Of a DNA stretch of 32,670 nt, positions 1-8,312 are shown piece after piece (the stretch's first letter is position 1; every line of letters begins with the position of its first letter). Both the position numbers and the translations under genes were made by a program. This DNA comes from Oceanobacter sp. 1_MG-2023 (GTDB lineage: Bacteria; Pseudomonadota; Gammaproteobacteria; Pseudomonadales; Oceanobacteraceae): assembly GCF_030689025.1 (NCBI RefSeq), contig NZ_JAUYWA010000031.1, positions 1 through 32,670 on the forward strand, given 5' to 3'. A model generated the notes under the pieces. It was not told the origin of the DNA, did no database searches, and worked only from the letters and a program-made list of their open reading frames with translations.

Positions 1-76
<76 letters not shown>

Positions 77-251
77 AGTAGGTGACGCGGTTTGTCGCTT
101 TTACGACATTGTCTTTACAGATGCGGCCCTGGTGTTTTTTCTTCTCTCGACTTTTTTATAACCTACTGATTTTAAAAGATAATATTTTGACCATGAGTGG
201 CTGGTGATTTGCAACGTAACAGCCAACTCCGTGACTGATGCAGGACCACCC

Positions 252-659
252 ATGCGCTATGAACCTTACGATGCCGAATACGCGGCTGTTCCGACTCTGA
301 CCGATGGTGAGCGGCTGGATTATTATCTGTTACGTGCTTTCGAAACTGAGGAAAGCTGGAGCTTGCGAGCAGGCAAAGCCTGGTTTGTACGTGATCTGGA
401 TGGCCAGCGGGTACTGCCTTTGTGGCCTTACCGGCGTTATGCGCTGGAATCGGCTCTGGATATCTGGGAAGACTGCCGCCCGGATTCTGTCGCTCTGGAG
501 TATTTGCTGGATACCGTCCTGCCCGAACTGGCGGCCAATGATGTGATGCTCGATATCATGCCGCGAGGAACAGAGGCTGGCTGTCTGATTACGCCCCACC
601 GGCTGATGAGTATTTTTGAAGGCATGCTGGATGCCGGAGAGTATCGGCTGGAAGGGTAG
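252..659 (+). CDS. DUF2750 family protein
   Basis: A small acidic soluble protein of 135 residues. The pattern ERLDYYLLRAFETEESWSL, followed by LPLWPYRRYA, a PELAANDV-type helix and a terminal ITPHRL segment, matches the DUF2750 family, whose function is unknown. I chose the ATG at 252 because AGGA lies at 242-245 with a 6-base spacer. The same frame opens upstream at a GTG at 204, but no ribosome-binding site supports it. There is no signal peptide or membrane segment, so a cytoplasmic location is inferred. The AT-rich 77-251 region in front of it probably carries its promoter, but I could not place clean -35/-10 boxes. It is followed at 75 bases by another small gene on the same strand. Function cannot be inferred from context. 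Confidence 0.75.
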   Translation: MRYEPYDAEYAAVPTLTDGERLDYYLLRAFETEESWSLRAGKAWFVRDLDGQRVLPLWPYRRYALESALDIWEDCRPDSVALEYLLDTVLPELAANDVMLDIMPRGTEAGCLITPHRLMSIFEGMLDAGEYRLEG

Positions 660-733
660 CCAACGGCTCAGGAGCTGCACTGCGATTACGCTAATGGGCT
701 GATATACTGGCGTTATTTACACCGGAGGCCGTG

Positions 734-928
734 ATGGCAGAGCAGATTCCAGACGACAAGCCATTACCACCAGGGGATTACGAGTGCTGTGAAAGTGGCT
801 GTGATCGCTGTGTGTGGGATATTTATCGTGAGGACGTGGCAGAGTGGGAGGCGGCACAAAAAGCCAAGCGCGCCCAGGCAGAATCAGCACCAGCTCCAAC
901 CCCCAACGACACTCACAACGGTCAGTAA
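734..928 (+). CDS. Oxidoreductase-like domain protein (small Cys-motif protein)
   Basis: A 64-residue protein. Its central part, PPGDYECCESGCDRCVWDIY followed by EDVAEWE, is the hallmark of the oxidoreductase-like N-terminal domain family: a CC-x3-C-x2-C cluster followed by VWD-x-Y. In eukaryotes this domain occurs in OXLD1-type mitochondrial proteins; in proteobacteria it occurs as a stand-alone small protein of unknown function. The four cysteines could bind a metal or form disulfides, which is inference. The ATG at 734 is preferred because GGAGG at 724-728 gives a 5-base spacer; the adjacent GTG at 731 would be too close. The C-terminal tail is Ala/Pro/Gln-rich and probably disordered. A possible -10 element TATACT lies at 703-708. 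The gene converges with ggt, leaving only 39 bases between the stops. Confidence 0.8.
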   Translation: MAEQIPDDKPLPPGDYECCESGCDRCVWDIYREDVAEWEAAQKAKRAQAESAPAPTPNDTHNGQ

Positions 929-967
929 GTGTATCTGGCTGGTCACTGGTCAGGCTGCTGCTGTCCT

Positions 968-2809
968 CTACTGGTTGTTACGGGCTGGCTGCACCTGTGC
1001 CGAACCTTCTCCTCTCGGGTCTGCGGCGGCAGTCACCGCACCGGATACATGATCCCACCGAATTGCCTGCATATTGCCATATTGACGTCCAGCATCCTTG
1101 AGTTGATGACCCAGGGCTTGCAGCTGTTGCCGCTGATCCGGTGTCAGACTGCCGGGTTCATATTGGATTCTGTCGGGCAGATATTGGTGGTGAATACGTG
1201 GCTGGGCCACCCAGTCTTCGACCGGTTTGTCTTGCATGGCTTGTAATATGCCGAGCAAGACCATGGTGATAATACGGCTGCCGCCCGGAGTGCCAATAAT
1301 GGCTGTCTGGTCGGCGGAGACCAGCAGGCTGGGGCTCATACTCGACAGCGGTCGCTTGCCGGGAGCAATGGCATTGGCTTCTGCACCGACCAGACCATAG
1401 GCATTGGGAGCGCCGGGTTTGGCCGAGAAATCATCCATTTCGTTATTCAGCAACACCCCGGTGCCGGGAACGGTAAATGCAGAGCCAAAGGGTAAATTGA
1501 TGCTGAGCGTGGCAGACACCATATTGCCGTGGGCATCCAGTACTGACAGGTGAGTGGTGTGGAAACCTTCTTCGATGTTTTTGGGGCCAGCTAGCGAGAT
1601 GGATGGCGTGGCCCGGTCGAGACGGATGCTGTCGGCCCACTGCCGGTTGTGGCTGGTCGACATCAAGTGTTGGGTTGGTACGTCAACAACGTCGGGATCA
1701 CCAAGGTATTTGGCGCGGTCGTGGTAGGCCCGGCGCATCACTTCGGCCAGCAAGTGGGTTTGTTGTACCTGATCCATGCTGCGCCAGGGAAATTGCGCCA
1801 GCATGGTTAACATCTGGGTCAGGGCAATACCACCAGAGGATGGCGGTGGAGCGCTGATCAGGGTGTATTCCCCCAAGGTTGCCGTGATGGGCTGACGTTC
1901 TATCACCTGATAGTTTTCCAGGTCCTGTAACGTCCAGTCGCCACCGGCAGCCTGGACGCCTTTAACCAGCGCCGCGGCGGTCGGGCCGCGGTAAAAGCCG
2001 TCGTGGCCCTGGCTGGCCAGGCGTTCCAGGGTGATGGCCAGTTCGGGTTGCTGGATGAGGTGGCCAACGGCTGGCATCTTGCCGTTACTGAGAAACAGGC
2101 GGGCACTGTCGGGGTAACGTTGCAGGGTTTTTAAGCGGTAGTTCAGTAATTTGCGGTATTGCGGGTAAACCGTAAAGCCATCACGGGCCTGTTGGATCGC
2201 GGCGTGTAACGAGGTGCTGAGCGGCAAGTGGCCATACTGTTCGGCAAGCCAGTGAAAGGCCGCGGCCTGCCCGGGAATCGCCGCAGCAGTGGGGCCGTTA
2301 ATGGCCTTGTCGCGGATAACGTTTCCCTGCTCATCGAGATAATAATCACGGTGAGCTGCCAGCGGGGCCTGCTCGCGAGCGTCAACAAAACGGTATTGCT
2401 GGCGGTCGGCCAGGTACAGCAGCCAGAAACCACCACCGCCGATGCCAGCGCTGTAAGGCTCAACCACGCCAAGACTGGCAGCAACGGCGATGGCGGCATC
2501 AATGGCGTTACCACCGGCGTTGAGGATATCCATACCGGCCTGGGTTGCCAATGGGTGGGCGCTGGCAATGGCATGGGAACCGGGGGGCTGGGGCCTGACG
2601 ATCAGGGTTGTTTCAGGCGTGGCAGGCGCAGTGGCTTGGAGAGTGGTTGCTGGAGATGTAGTTGTTTGAGACGTGGTTATTGGAGGTGTCGCCGTGGACG
2701 GCTCTTCGGTTTGGGTACAGGCAACCACCCCGATCAATATGAGTAATAACAAGCCCGGACGGTAAACGAGTGGCTGGTGTAACAGTCGGGATAATAAAGT
2801 TGCGGTCAT
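968..2809 (-). CDS. ggt: Gamma-glutamyltransferase (gamma-glutamyltranspeptidase), predicted lipoprotein
   Basis: Cleaves gamma-glutamyl bonds, chiefly of glutathione, and transfers the glutamyl group to amino acids or water; family members mature by autocleavage into two subunits. The 613-residue precursor carries the usual landmarks: NAGGNAIDAAIA near 97-108, the autocleavage/nucleophile site TTHLSVLD with Thr418, the LLNNEMDDFSAKPGAPNAYG block near 453-472, and the RPLSSMSPS loop near 487-495. The N-terminus is a signal peptide ending in a lipobox (VVA-Cys31) and a Thr/Ser-rich linker at about 32-70, so the enzyme is probably lipid-anchored in the periplasm. AGGA at 2816-2819 sits 6 bases from the ATG. 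It follows the ferredoxin gene by 122 bases, an order I recall from Pseudomonas (coaD, fdx, ggt). Confidence 0.93.
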   Translation of the reverse strand: MTATLLSRLLHQPLVYRPGLLLLILIGVVACTQTEEPSTATPPITTSQTTTSPATTLQATAPATPETTLIVRPQPPGSHAIASAHPLATQAGMDILNAGGNAIDAAIAVAASLGVVEPYSAGIGGGGFWLLYLADRQQYRFVDAREQAPLAAHRDYYLDEQGNVIRDKAINGPTAAAIPGQAAAFHWLAEQYGHLPLSTSLHAAIQQARDGFTVYPQYRKLLNYRLKTLQRYPDSARLFLSNGKMPAVGHLIQQPELAITLERLASQGHDGFYRGPTAAALVKGVQAAGGDWTLQDLENYQVIERQPITATLGEYTLISAPPPSSGGIALTQMLTMLAQFPWRSMDQVQQTHLLAEVMRRAYHDRAKYLGDPDVVDVPTQHLMSTSHNRQWADSIRLDRATPSISLAGPKNIEEGFHTTHLSVLDAHGNMVSATLSINLPFGSAFTVPGTGVLLNNEMDDFSAKPGAPNAYGLVGAEANAIAPGKRPLSSMSPSLLVSADQTAIIGTPGGSRIITMVLLGILQAMQDKPVEDWVAQPRIHHQYLPDRIQYEPGSLTPDQRQQLQALGHQLKDAGRQYGNMQAIRWDHVSGAVTAAADPRGEGSAQVQPARNNQ

Positions 2810-2864
2810 CGGTCATCCTGAATGGCGGCGGAAGGCCGTATAGAAGATGCCAGTGTGCGCAACC

Positions 2865-2896
2865 CGATAGCGTGCTGCAAGGCAAACACGCTATCG
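2865..2896 (-). repeat. Perfect 10-bp inverted repeat upstream of ggt
   Basis: CGATAGCGTG at 2865-2874 pairs exactly with CACGCTATCG at 2887-2896, leaving a 12-base loop. It lies between the ferredoxin stop and the ggt start, 56 to 87 bases before the ggt ATG. Neither side is followed by a T run, so it is not a standard intrinsic terminator. It could be an RNA stem in the ggt leader, an RNase-protecting stem at the fdx mRNA end, or an operator. Only the symmetry is directly seen. Confidence 0.55.
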
Positions 2897-2931
2897 TCAG
2901 CAGAACAGGGTGTTCAGCTCAGAGGGTCAGT

Positions 2932-3189
<258 letters not shown>

Positions 3190-3200
3190 TTATTCCTCCG

Positions 3201-3713
<513 letters not shown>

Positions 3714-3887
3714 TCAGGTCGGGCGCATAGTAAACAAAAGCTACCCAAGCCACAATAAAGGTTACAACGGTTGTTCATGACCCTGGTCAGGCCATTGATC
3801 AGACTGTTGCTGGCTTTGGGCGGCAATTGCCAGTGAAAAAGCAAATAGCAAATGGTGCCGGATGTCATCATAACAGTTGTTGCCCCA

Positions 3888-5861
3888 TCAGCATTGGGCC
3901 AGCACTCCGGCCGGTACAGGGGTTTCCAGAATCGCGGCGATGGTATGGATCAGGTCGCGTTCAGCCGGGCGCAATATACCGTCAGCACGGCCGCAGGCTA
4001 CCATGGATTTGATCAATCGGCCTTTGATATGGGGGTATAGCTCGGTCAGCCGGGTGAGCGACTGGTTCAACGGTTTCAGGCTGTTGCCCGGAGGCTGAAA
4101 CTGAATACCAAGTGAACCAAAAGCCCCGTCAGCCAAACTCATATGAAAGGCCTGGGCGGCGCTTTCCGAGTCATCGTGGCCTTTGGCGGCCAGGAACGAC
4201 AGTAATACGGCGATGTCGTCAGCGACTGCTTCGGGCTTGCTGTAGCGGGCCTTGACCGGGGTGACCTTGTTAAAGTGGCCAGCAAGATACTGACTCAGCA
4301 AGCGGAACAGACACCATTCAAACAGATCAATCTGGCCATCCGCTTTCATCAGGCCTATCAGCAGGGTGTGAAAGGTACGGTACTGGTTTTCGGATAGCTG
4401 TTTGAGAGCCGGAATGGCCAGTTCAACCAGTGGTAACCGTTGTTCTGGCGCCAGAGCCTGGATTGCAGGAATCAGCCGCAGGGCCTGTTGGTATGTCTCG
4501 CGACCGGCCTGTTGCAGAATAAGATTCAGCTGTTGGTCGTGCACAAAACGCTCGGGAGGAGCCAGCAGCAGTGCATAAATGAGTGCCTGAGCCTGATGCG
4601 GGTCACGGGCCTGGTCGGACAGAGACATGGCCGGGCTGCCCGAATAATGATCGGCCGGGCTCTTGATCGTATTGATAGCATGGCTGGCAGCGTCTGGACG
4701 CCAGCTGGTTGCTGCAGCCGCCGCGGCAACCCCCATGACACCAGCCAGTCGGCTGGCACTGGATGAGTGATCAACCAGCTCTGGGTTGGCCTGTTCGGCA
4801 TCGGCTCTGGCCTGTGGTGCCAGATAACGGCCGTCCCAGGTGGGTTCGATGCGGCGGATACGTTGTTCCAGCGGCGGGTGTGTTGCAAACAGTGGCAGGC
4901 GGAAGTGCATGGCGCTGCCAAAAAACAGGTGGGCGGTTTCTTCGCGCTCCGGGCTGCTGATGTCGCTGCCACTGCCATGACCAATCACTTTCAGTGCTTC
5001 ACCAATACTTTCCGGGTTTCGGGTGTACTGCACTGCGGAGGCGTCGGCGAGAAATTCACGTTGTCGTGAAACTGCTGCCTTGATCAGGTTGCCAAAAAAA
5101 ACGCCGATATAACCCAGTACCAGCAATGCCAGGCCAATGGCCCAGAATGGCGCGCTGTTATTGCGTTTGTCGCTGGAACTCAGCAGGCGGCGCTGGCTGG
5201 TGGCTTCGATAATAAAGCGGCCGCTCAGGGCAATAAACAGAATGCCGAATAACAGCGCCATCAACCGGATATTCAGCCGCATGTCACCATTGGCAATATG
5301 GCTGAATTCGTGGGCAATAACCCCTTGCAGCTGGTCGCGGCTGAGCTTGGTCATGCAGCCTCGGGTCACGCCGACCACTGCATCGGAGGCCTGATAACCG
5401 GCGGCAAAGGCGTTGATGCTGTCGTCGTCCAGTACATAGACAGGTGGTACCGGCATACCGGCGGCAATGGCCATTTCTTCCACGACATTAAGCAAGCGGC
5501 GTTCGTAAAAATCGCTGCTGTTGGGGGGCAGGCGATGGCCGCCGAGAGATTCGGCCACTACATGACCGCCACCACGCAGGTTGAGCCAGCGATACAGGCT
5601 GGCCAGTCCGATGACCATCATCACCAGTGCCGAGATGATCAGGATTCGTTCTGTCGAGAGGGAATCAAAAAAGGAGAGGCCAGGCTGACCCGCCCGGGCG
5701 GCCAGCTCAACACTGTTGATGGTCTGACCCTGGCCATACCAGATAATCAGTGCTACCAGCAGGTTGATGGCAGCCACCAGCGCCACCACGGCCAAAACAA
5801 ACAGCAGAATCAGTCGCCGGGTTTGTTTGCGGGCCTGATCCTGATGGTTAAAGAAGTCCAT
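3888..5861 (-). CDS. M48 family membrane zinc metalloprotease with C-terminal TerB-like domain
   Basis: A 657-residue inner-membrane protein. Two hydrophobic helices (about 17-42 and 73-92) precede the peptidase domain. The domain contains His184-Glu-Phe-Ser-His188, the third zinc ligand Glu269 in REFLADASA, and the late conserved THPP at 327-330; further hydrophobic stretches at about 200-218 and 238-262 flank it, as in HtpX/Ste24 relatives. An Ala-rich linker (about 370-390) leads to a C-terminal region with two acidic repeats, KADGQIDLFEW (506-516) and RADGILRPAERDL (625-637), which look like TerB-type metal-binding helices. The substrate is unknown; membrane-protein quality control is inferred from the family. 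It follows lemA by 34 bases, a pairing common in Proteobacteria. Confidence 0.88.
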   Translation of the reverse strand: MDFFNHQDQARKQTRRLILLFVLAVVALVAAINLLVALIIWYGQGQTINSVELAARAGQPGLSFFDSLSTERILIISALVMMVIGLASLYRWLNLRGGGHVVAESLGGHRLPPNSSDFYERRLLNVVEEMAIAAGMPVPPVYVLDDDSINAFAAGYQASDAVVGVTRGCMTKLSRDQLQGVIAHEFSHIANGDMRLNIRLMALLFGILFIALSGRFIIEATSQRRLLSSSDKRNNSAPFWAIGLALLVLGYIGVFFGNLIKAAVSRQREFLADASAVQYTRNPESIGEALKVIGHGSGSDISSPEREETAHLFFGSAMHFRLPLFATHPPLEQRIRRIEPTWDGRYLAPQARADAEQANPELVDHSSSASRLAGVMGVAAAAAATSWRPDAASHAINTIKSPADHYSGSPAMSLSDQARDPHQAQALIYALLLAPPERFVHDQQLNLILQQAGRETYQQALRLIPAIQALAPEQRLPLVELAIPALKQLSENQYRTFHTLLIGLMKADGQIDLFEWCLFRLLSQYLAGHFNKVTPVKARYSKPEAVADDIAVLLSFLAAKGHDDSESAAQAFHMSLADGAFGSLGIQFQPPGNSLKPLNQSLTRLTELYPHIKGRLIKSMVACGRADGILRPAERDLIHTIAAILETPVPAGVLAQC

Positions 5862-5895
5862 ATTGTATCCACTCTGCCTGTACGGTCGGGGCTAA

Positions 5896-6492
5896 TCAGA
5901 AAGACACTTTGGGTGCTGCCTGGATGGCGGCACTGTCGGCAAATTCGAGCAGGCGTGCATCTTCCCGGTGACCAAACAGGCCGGCAAACATTACCGGTGG
6001 AAAGGACTGGCGATAGCTGTTGTAGGTAGTGACGGCATCGTTGAAGGCCTGACGGGCAAACGAGACGCGGTTTTCGGTGCTGGTCAGTTCTTCCGAGACT
6101 TGCATCATGTTCTGATTGGCTTTGAGATCCGGATAGGCTTCCATCACCACGTTGAGGCGACCGAGGGCACCGGTCAGGGCACCTTCGCCGTTCATCAGTT
6201 GTTGCATGGCATCGGCGGCCCCAGGGTGGCTGGCAGCGGCTTTCAGTCCTGCGGCCGCGCTGTTGCGCGCGTTGATAACGGCTTCAAGGGTTTCGCGCTC
6301 GTGGCTCATATAAGCCTTGGCGGTTTCTACCAGATTGGGAATCAGGTCGTAGCGCCGTTTCAGTTGCACTTCGATCTGGGCAAAGCTGTTTTCGTAACGG
6401 TTGCGGTAGCTCACCAGAGTGTTGTAAATCGACACCAGATAAATCAGCAGCAAGGCAATAACAACCAGCGTGACAATGGTAGATATATCCAT
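5896..6492 (-). CDS. lemA: LemA family protein
   Basis: A 198-residue protein with one N-terminal transmembrane helix (about 5-25, VTLVVIALLLIYLVSIYNTL) and a mainly helical extracytoplasmic body. The family signature is clear: NSFAQIEVQLKRRYDLIPNL followed by VETAKAYMSHERETLEAVINARNSA. LemA proteins are of uncertain function. Their genes regularly sit beside M48 peptidases, which suggests a partner or adaptor role; that part is inference from gene neighbourhood. The start is supported by AAAGGA about 7 bases upstream. The gene lies 85 bases after ydbL and 34 bases before the protease gene, all on the minus strand. The name should not be confused with the unrelated GacS sensor kinase once called LemA in Pseudomonas syringae. 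Confidence 0.92.
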   Translation of the reverse strand: MDISTIVTLVVIALLLIYLVSIYNTLVSYRNRYENSFAQIEVQLKRRYDLIPNLVETAKAYMSHERETLEAVINARNSAAAGLKAAASHPGAADAMQQLMNGEGALTGALGRLNVVMEAYPDLKANQNMMQVSEELTSTENRVSFARQAFNDAVTTYNSYRQSFPPVMFAGLFGHREDARLLEFADSAAIQAAPKVSF

Positions 6493-6577
6493 AACAGTTC
6501 CTTTCTCGGTTAGCTCGTCCTCGATATGCTGACATGACGGGGTCGAGGATCGTGTGACGCATGATTATTGACGAAGA

Positions 6578-6901
6578 TTAATTCCGCACCCAGTCGCCGT
6601 TGGCAGTCTGGTAATACAGTCCCTGTTTGTTGGCTTTGGTCGTCAGTTTTTCTCCGGCAATTTTTTCAATACTGGCCAGTGGTGCGTTTTGTTTGTTGGC
6701 AATTTCCTGGTAGTGGATCTTGCGCTTGAGATTGATCTCAACCATCAGGGCGGCGGCTTCAGTATGGCTGGTATCGACCAGGCCAAGGTAGCCGTCCAGT
6801 CGTTCGCCCACCAAACCCGACTCCCGAGCGGTGTCAAGGTCGATGGCCATAACCGAAAAGGACAGCATCAGGGTGCAGAGTGCCAGCAGCAGTCGTTTCA
6901 T
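6578..6901 (-). CDS. ydbL: YdbL family (DUF1318) periplasmic protein
   Basis: A 107-residue secreted protein of the DUF1318/YdbL family. It starts with a classical signal peptide (MKRLLLALCTLMLSFSVMA, cleavage before IDLDTAR). The mature part carries the family pattern ARESGLVGERLDGYLG, a helix with ALMVEINLKRKIHYQEIA, and KIAGEKLTTKANKQGLYYQ near the end. I place the start at 6901, not the in-frame ATG at 6913, because the sequence ATGGAGATATTCATG puts GGAGA in the right position for the second ATG. It begins 15 bases after the ynbE stop, so the two are surely cotranscribed. In Escherichia coli ydbL is the last gene of ydbH-ynbE-ydbL, a set implicated in envelope lipid transport; the precise role of YdbL is not established. 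Confidence 0.88.
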   Translation of the reverse strand: MKRLLLALCTLMLSFSVMAIDLDTARESGLVGERLDGYLGLVDTSHTEAAALMVEINLKRKIHYQEIANKQNAPLASIEKIAGEKLTTKANKQGLYYQTANGDWVRN

Positions 6902-6916
6902 GAATATCTCCATAAC

Positions 6917-7114
6917 TCAGAACAGGGCGTCGTTTTCTTCAAACAGATTGTCGAGATCTTTTTCTACCTTGACCCGGACTTCGTGTTCAATCTTGACGTT
7001 AAGGTTGATGGTAATGGGTTTTTCGGGAGCGGCCAGTTTGACGGTACAGGCTGATAAAACGCTGGCCAGAACAATCGCAGACACGCTCAAGACAATGCGG
7101 GGGGTGTATGGCAT
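6917..7114 (-). CDS. ynbE: YnbE family outer-membrane lipoprotein
   Basis: A 65-residue lipoprotein. The signal peptide ends in a lipobox LSA-Cys23, and the mature part (TVKLAAPEKPITINLNVKIEHE) matches the YnbE family. In Escherichia coli YnbE works with the AsmA-like protein YdbH to bridge the two membranes for phospholipid transport; a role in the same process here is inferred. The start at 7114 is chosen because a perfect AGGAGG at 7121-7126 lies 6 bases upstream. The frame continues open further upstream to 7213, but without support. The key oddity is that ydbH is not found next to it: the 226 bases upstream hold only promoters before a gene on the other strand, and downstream come ydbL, lemA and the M48 protease. 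Confidence 0.87.
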   Translation of the reverse strand: MPYTPRIVLSVSAIVLASVLSACTVKLAAPEKPITINLNVKIEHEVRVKVEKDLDNLFEENDALF

Positions 7115-7141
7115 AACAAGCCTCCTGGGCAATTGGACTCT

Positions 7142-7169
7142 ACTGTAACGTTGGATTGTGGCAATGCAA
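7142..7169 (-). promoter_or_regulatory. Candidate sigma-70 promoter of the ynbE-ydbL-lemA-protease cluster
   Basis: On the minus strand TTGCAT (7169-7164) and TACAGT (7147-7142) are separated by 16 bases. Transcription would start near 7135, shortly before the AGGAGG ribosome-binding site at 7126-7121. This is the only reasonable pair I found between this cluster and the divergent gene. It was picked by eye and is not proven. Confidence 0.4.
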
Positions 7170-7340
7170 CCGCTGTCTGGCGTCAGTAGACAGTCAGTAC
7201 CCGGGTCTGGCATGGTCGGGTCGTCAGGGGATCGGTTGATCGATCAGACAGTGCAGCTTTTACCGTGCCCGGAATGATAATACGTGGATACGGTGTTTGA
7301 TCAGGACTTTGGTTTATTTTATGGCATGGTTGACTTTCTA

Positions 7341-8084
7341 ATGACAAATAGCCTTGTGCGATTCTCTCTGACAGCATGGTTGCTGTTGATCCTGACCTGT
7401 CCTGTGATGGCGGAATCCATCCGGGTTGCGGTGGGCATTTCCATGTCGCCCTATATTATTACTGAAGAAGACTCAGGGGCAGAGCTGGAGATTGTTCGCG
7501 AAGCGCTGGCGTTGCAAGGGTATGACATCGAGCCAGTGTATGTACCTTATATCCGGGTGCGCAGTCTGTTGCATCAGGGAAATGTGGCGGCGGCGATGAC
7601 CTTGCCCAAGACCGATGAACCAGCGGATAAAAGCATCTTTTTTTCAGATGAATACATTACTTATCACAACGTGGCTGTGGCGCTGGCATCCGCCGGGATC
7701 AAGCTGGATCACGTTGCCAATATGGCCGATTATCGTGTGCTGGGGTTTCAGACCGCCCAGCAGCTCTTGGGGCCGGAATACGGGCGCATGAGTCTTCGTA
7801 ACCCTCAATACAGTGAAACCATACGGCAAAATCGCCAGATAGAAATGTTGTTCTCTGGACGTACTGAGATGATTGTTATTGATCAACATATTTTTGATTT
7901 TTATCGAAATCAGACAACCCGGGTGAATACCGGACTCAAGGTGGATGTGTTTGATGTGTTGGATCCTGTCCACTATCGGGTTGGCTTTCGCAATCCGGCC
8001 TTGCGGGATAAATTTAACGTCGGGTTGCAGCAATTGCGTCAGAGTGGCCGTTATCAGACGATTCTGGATCGTTATTTAAAGTAG
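7341..8084 (+). CDS. Periplasmic solute-binding protein, SBP family 3 type (orphan)
   Basis: A predicted secreted protein of 247 residues from this start. It has a signal peptide (VRFSLTAWLLLILTCPVMA, cut before ESIRVAV). The body follows the type-3 extracellular solute-binding fold: the first strand IRVAVGISMSPYI, then LEIVREALALQGYDIEPVYVPY, DKSIFFSDEYITYHNVAVAL, a hinge crossing near ADYRVLGFQTAQQL, and a final helix DKFNVGLQQLRQSGRYQTILDRYL. Such proteins usually bind amino acids for ABC importers or act as sensor domains. No permease, ATPase or kinase gene is adjacent, so the ligand and partner are unknown. The start is uncertain: ATG 7326 is also possible and no strong ribosome-binding site is seen for either. 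An extended -10 (TG-A-TAATAC, 7275-7283) lies upstream. Confidence 0.8.
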   Translation: MTNSLVRFSLTAWLLLILTCPVMAESIRVAVGISMSPYIITEEDSGAELEIVREALALQGYDIEPVYVPYIRVRSLLHQGNVAAAMTLPKTDEPADKSIFFSDEYITYHNVAVALASAGIKLDHVANMADYRVLGFQTAQQLLGPEYGRMSLRNPQYSETIRQNRQIEMLFSGRTEMIVIDQHIFDFYRNQTTRVNTGLKVDVFDVLDPVHYRVGFRNPALRDKFNVGLQQLRQSGRYQTILDRYLK

Positions 8085-8231
8085 TCTGCTGTTTTTTTTA
8101 TGTATTGGATACCACCTTTCAAGAGGCAATTATCGCCATGAAAAGGGCCATTATGGCAGTGAAAATGCGGATTTCGTCAACACTGAAGCAGCCTAATACC
8201 ATCGTCCCTTGCGTTCAGTCATGCTGTTTGA

Positions 8232-8261
8232 TTCCAATGAGCTCGTAAAACTCGCTATAAT
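8232..8261 (+). promoter_or_regulatory. Candidate sigma-70 promoter of the cytochrome c gene
   Basis: A perfect TATAAT at 8256-8261 is preceded by TTCCAA at 8232-8237 with an 18-base spacer. Transcription would begin near 8268, 45 bases before the GTG start at 8313. The -10 box is strong. The -35 is poor, so an activator may assist; that is inference. Confidence 0.55.
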
Positions 8262-8312
8262 TCGCGCGATTCTAATTCTGATAAGCCGTATTAGCTTAAA
8301 AAGGGGACCGTT

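Noticed and set aside
8138..8248. A 36-codon plus-strand frame (MKRAIMAVKMRISS...) between the solute-binding protein and cytochrome c genes
   Set aside because: The AGAGG upstream is 11 bases away, the composition is not gene-like, and it runs into the cytochrome promoter region.
8228..8261. TTGATT at 8228-8233 as the -35 partner of the TATAAT before the cytochrome gene
   Set aside because: The spacer would be 22 bases; TTCCAA with 18 bases is more plausible.
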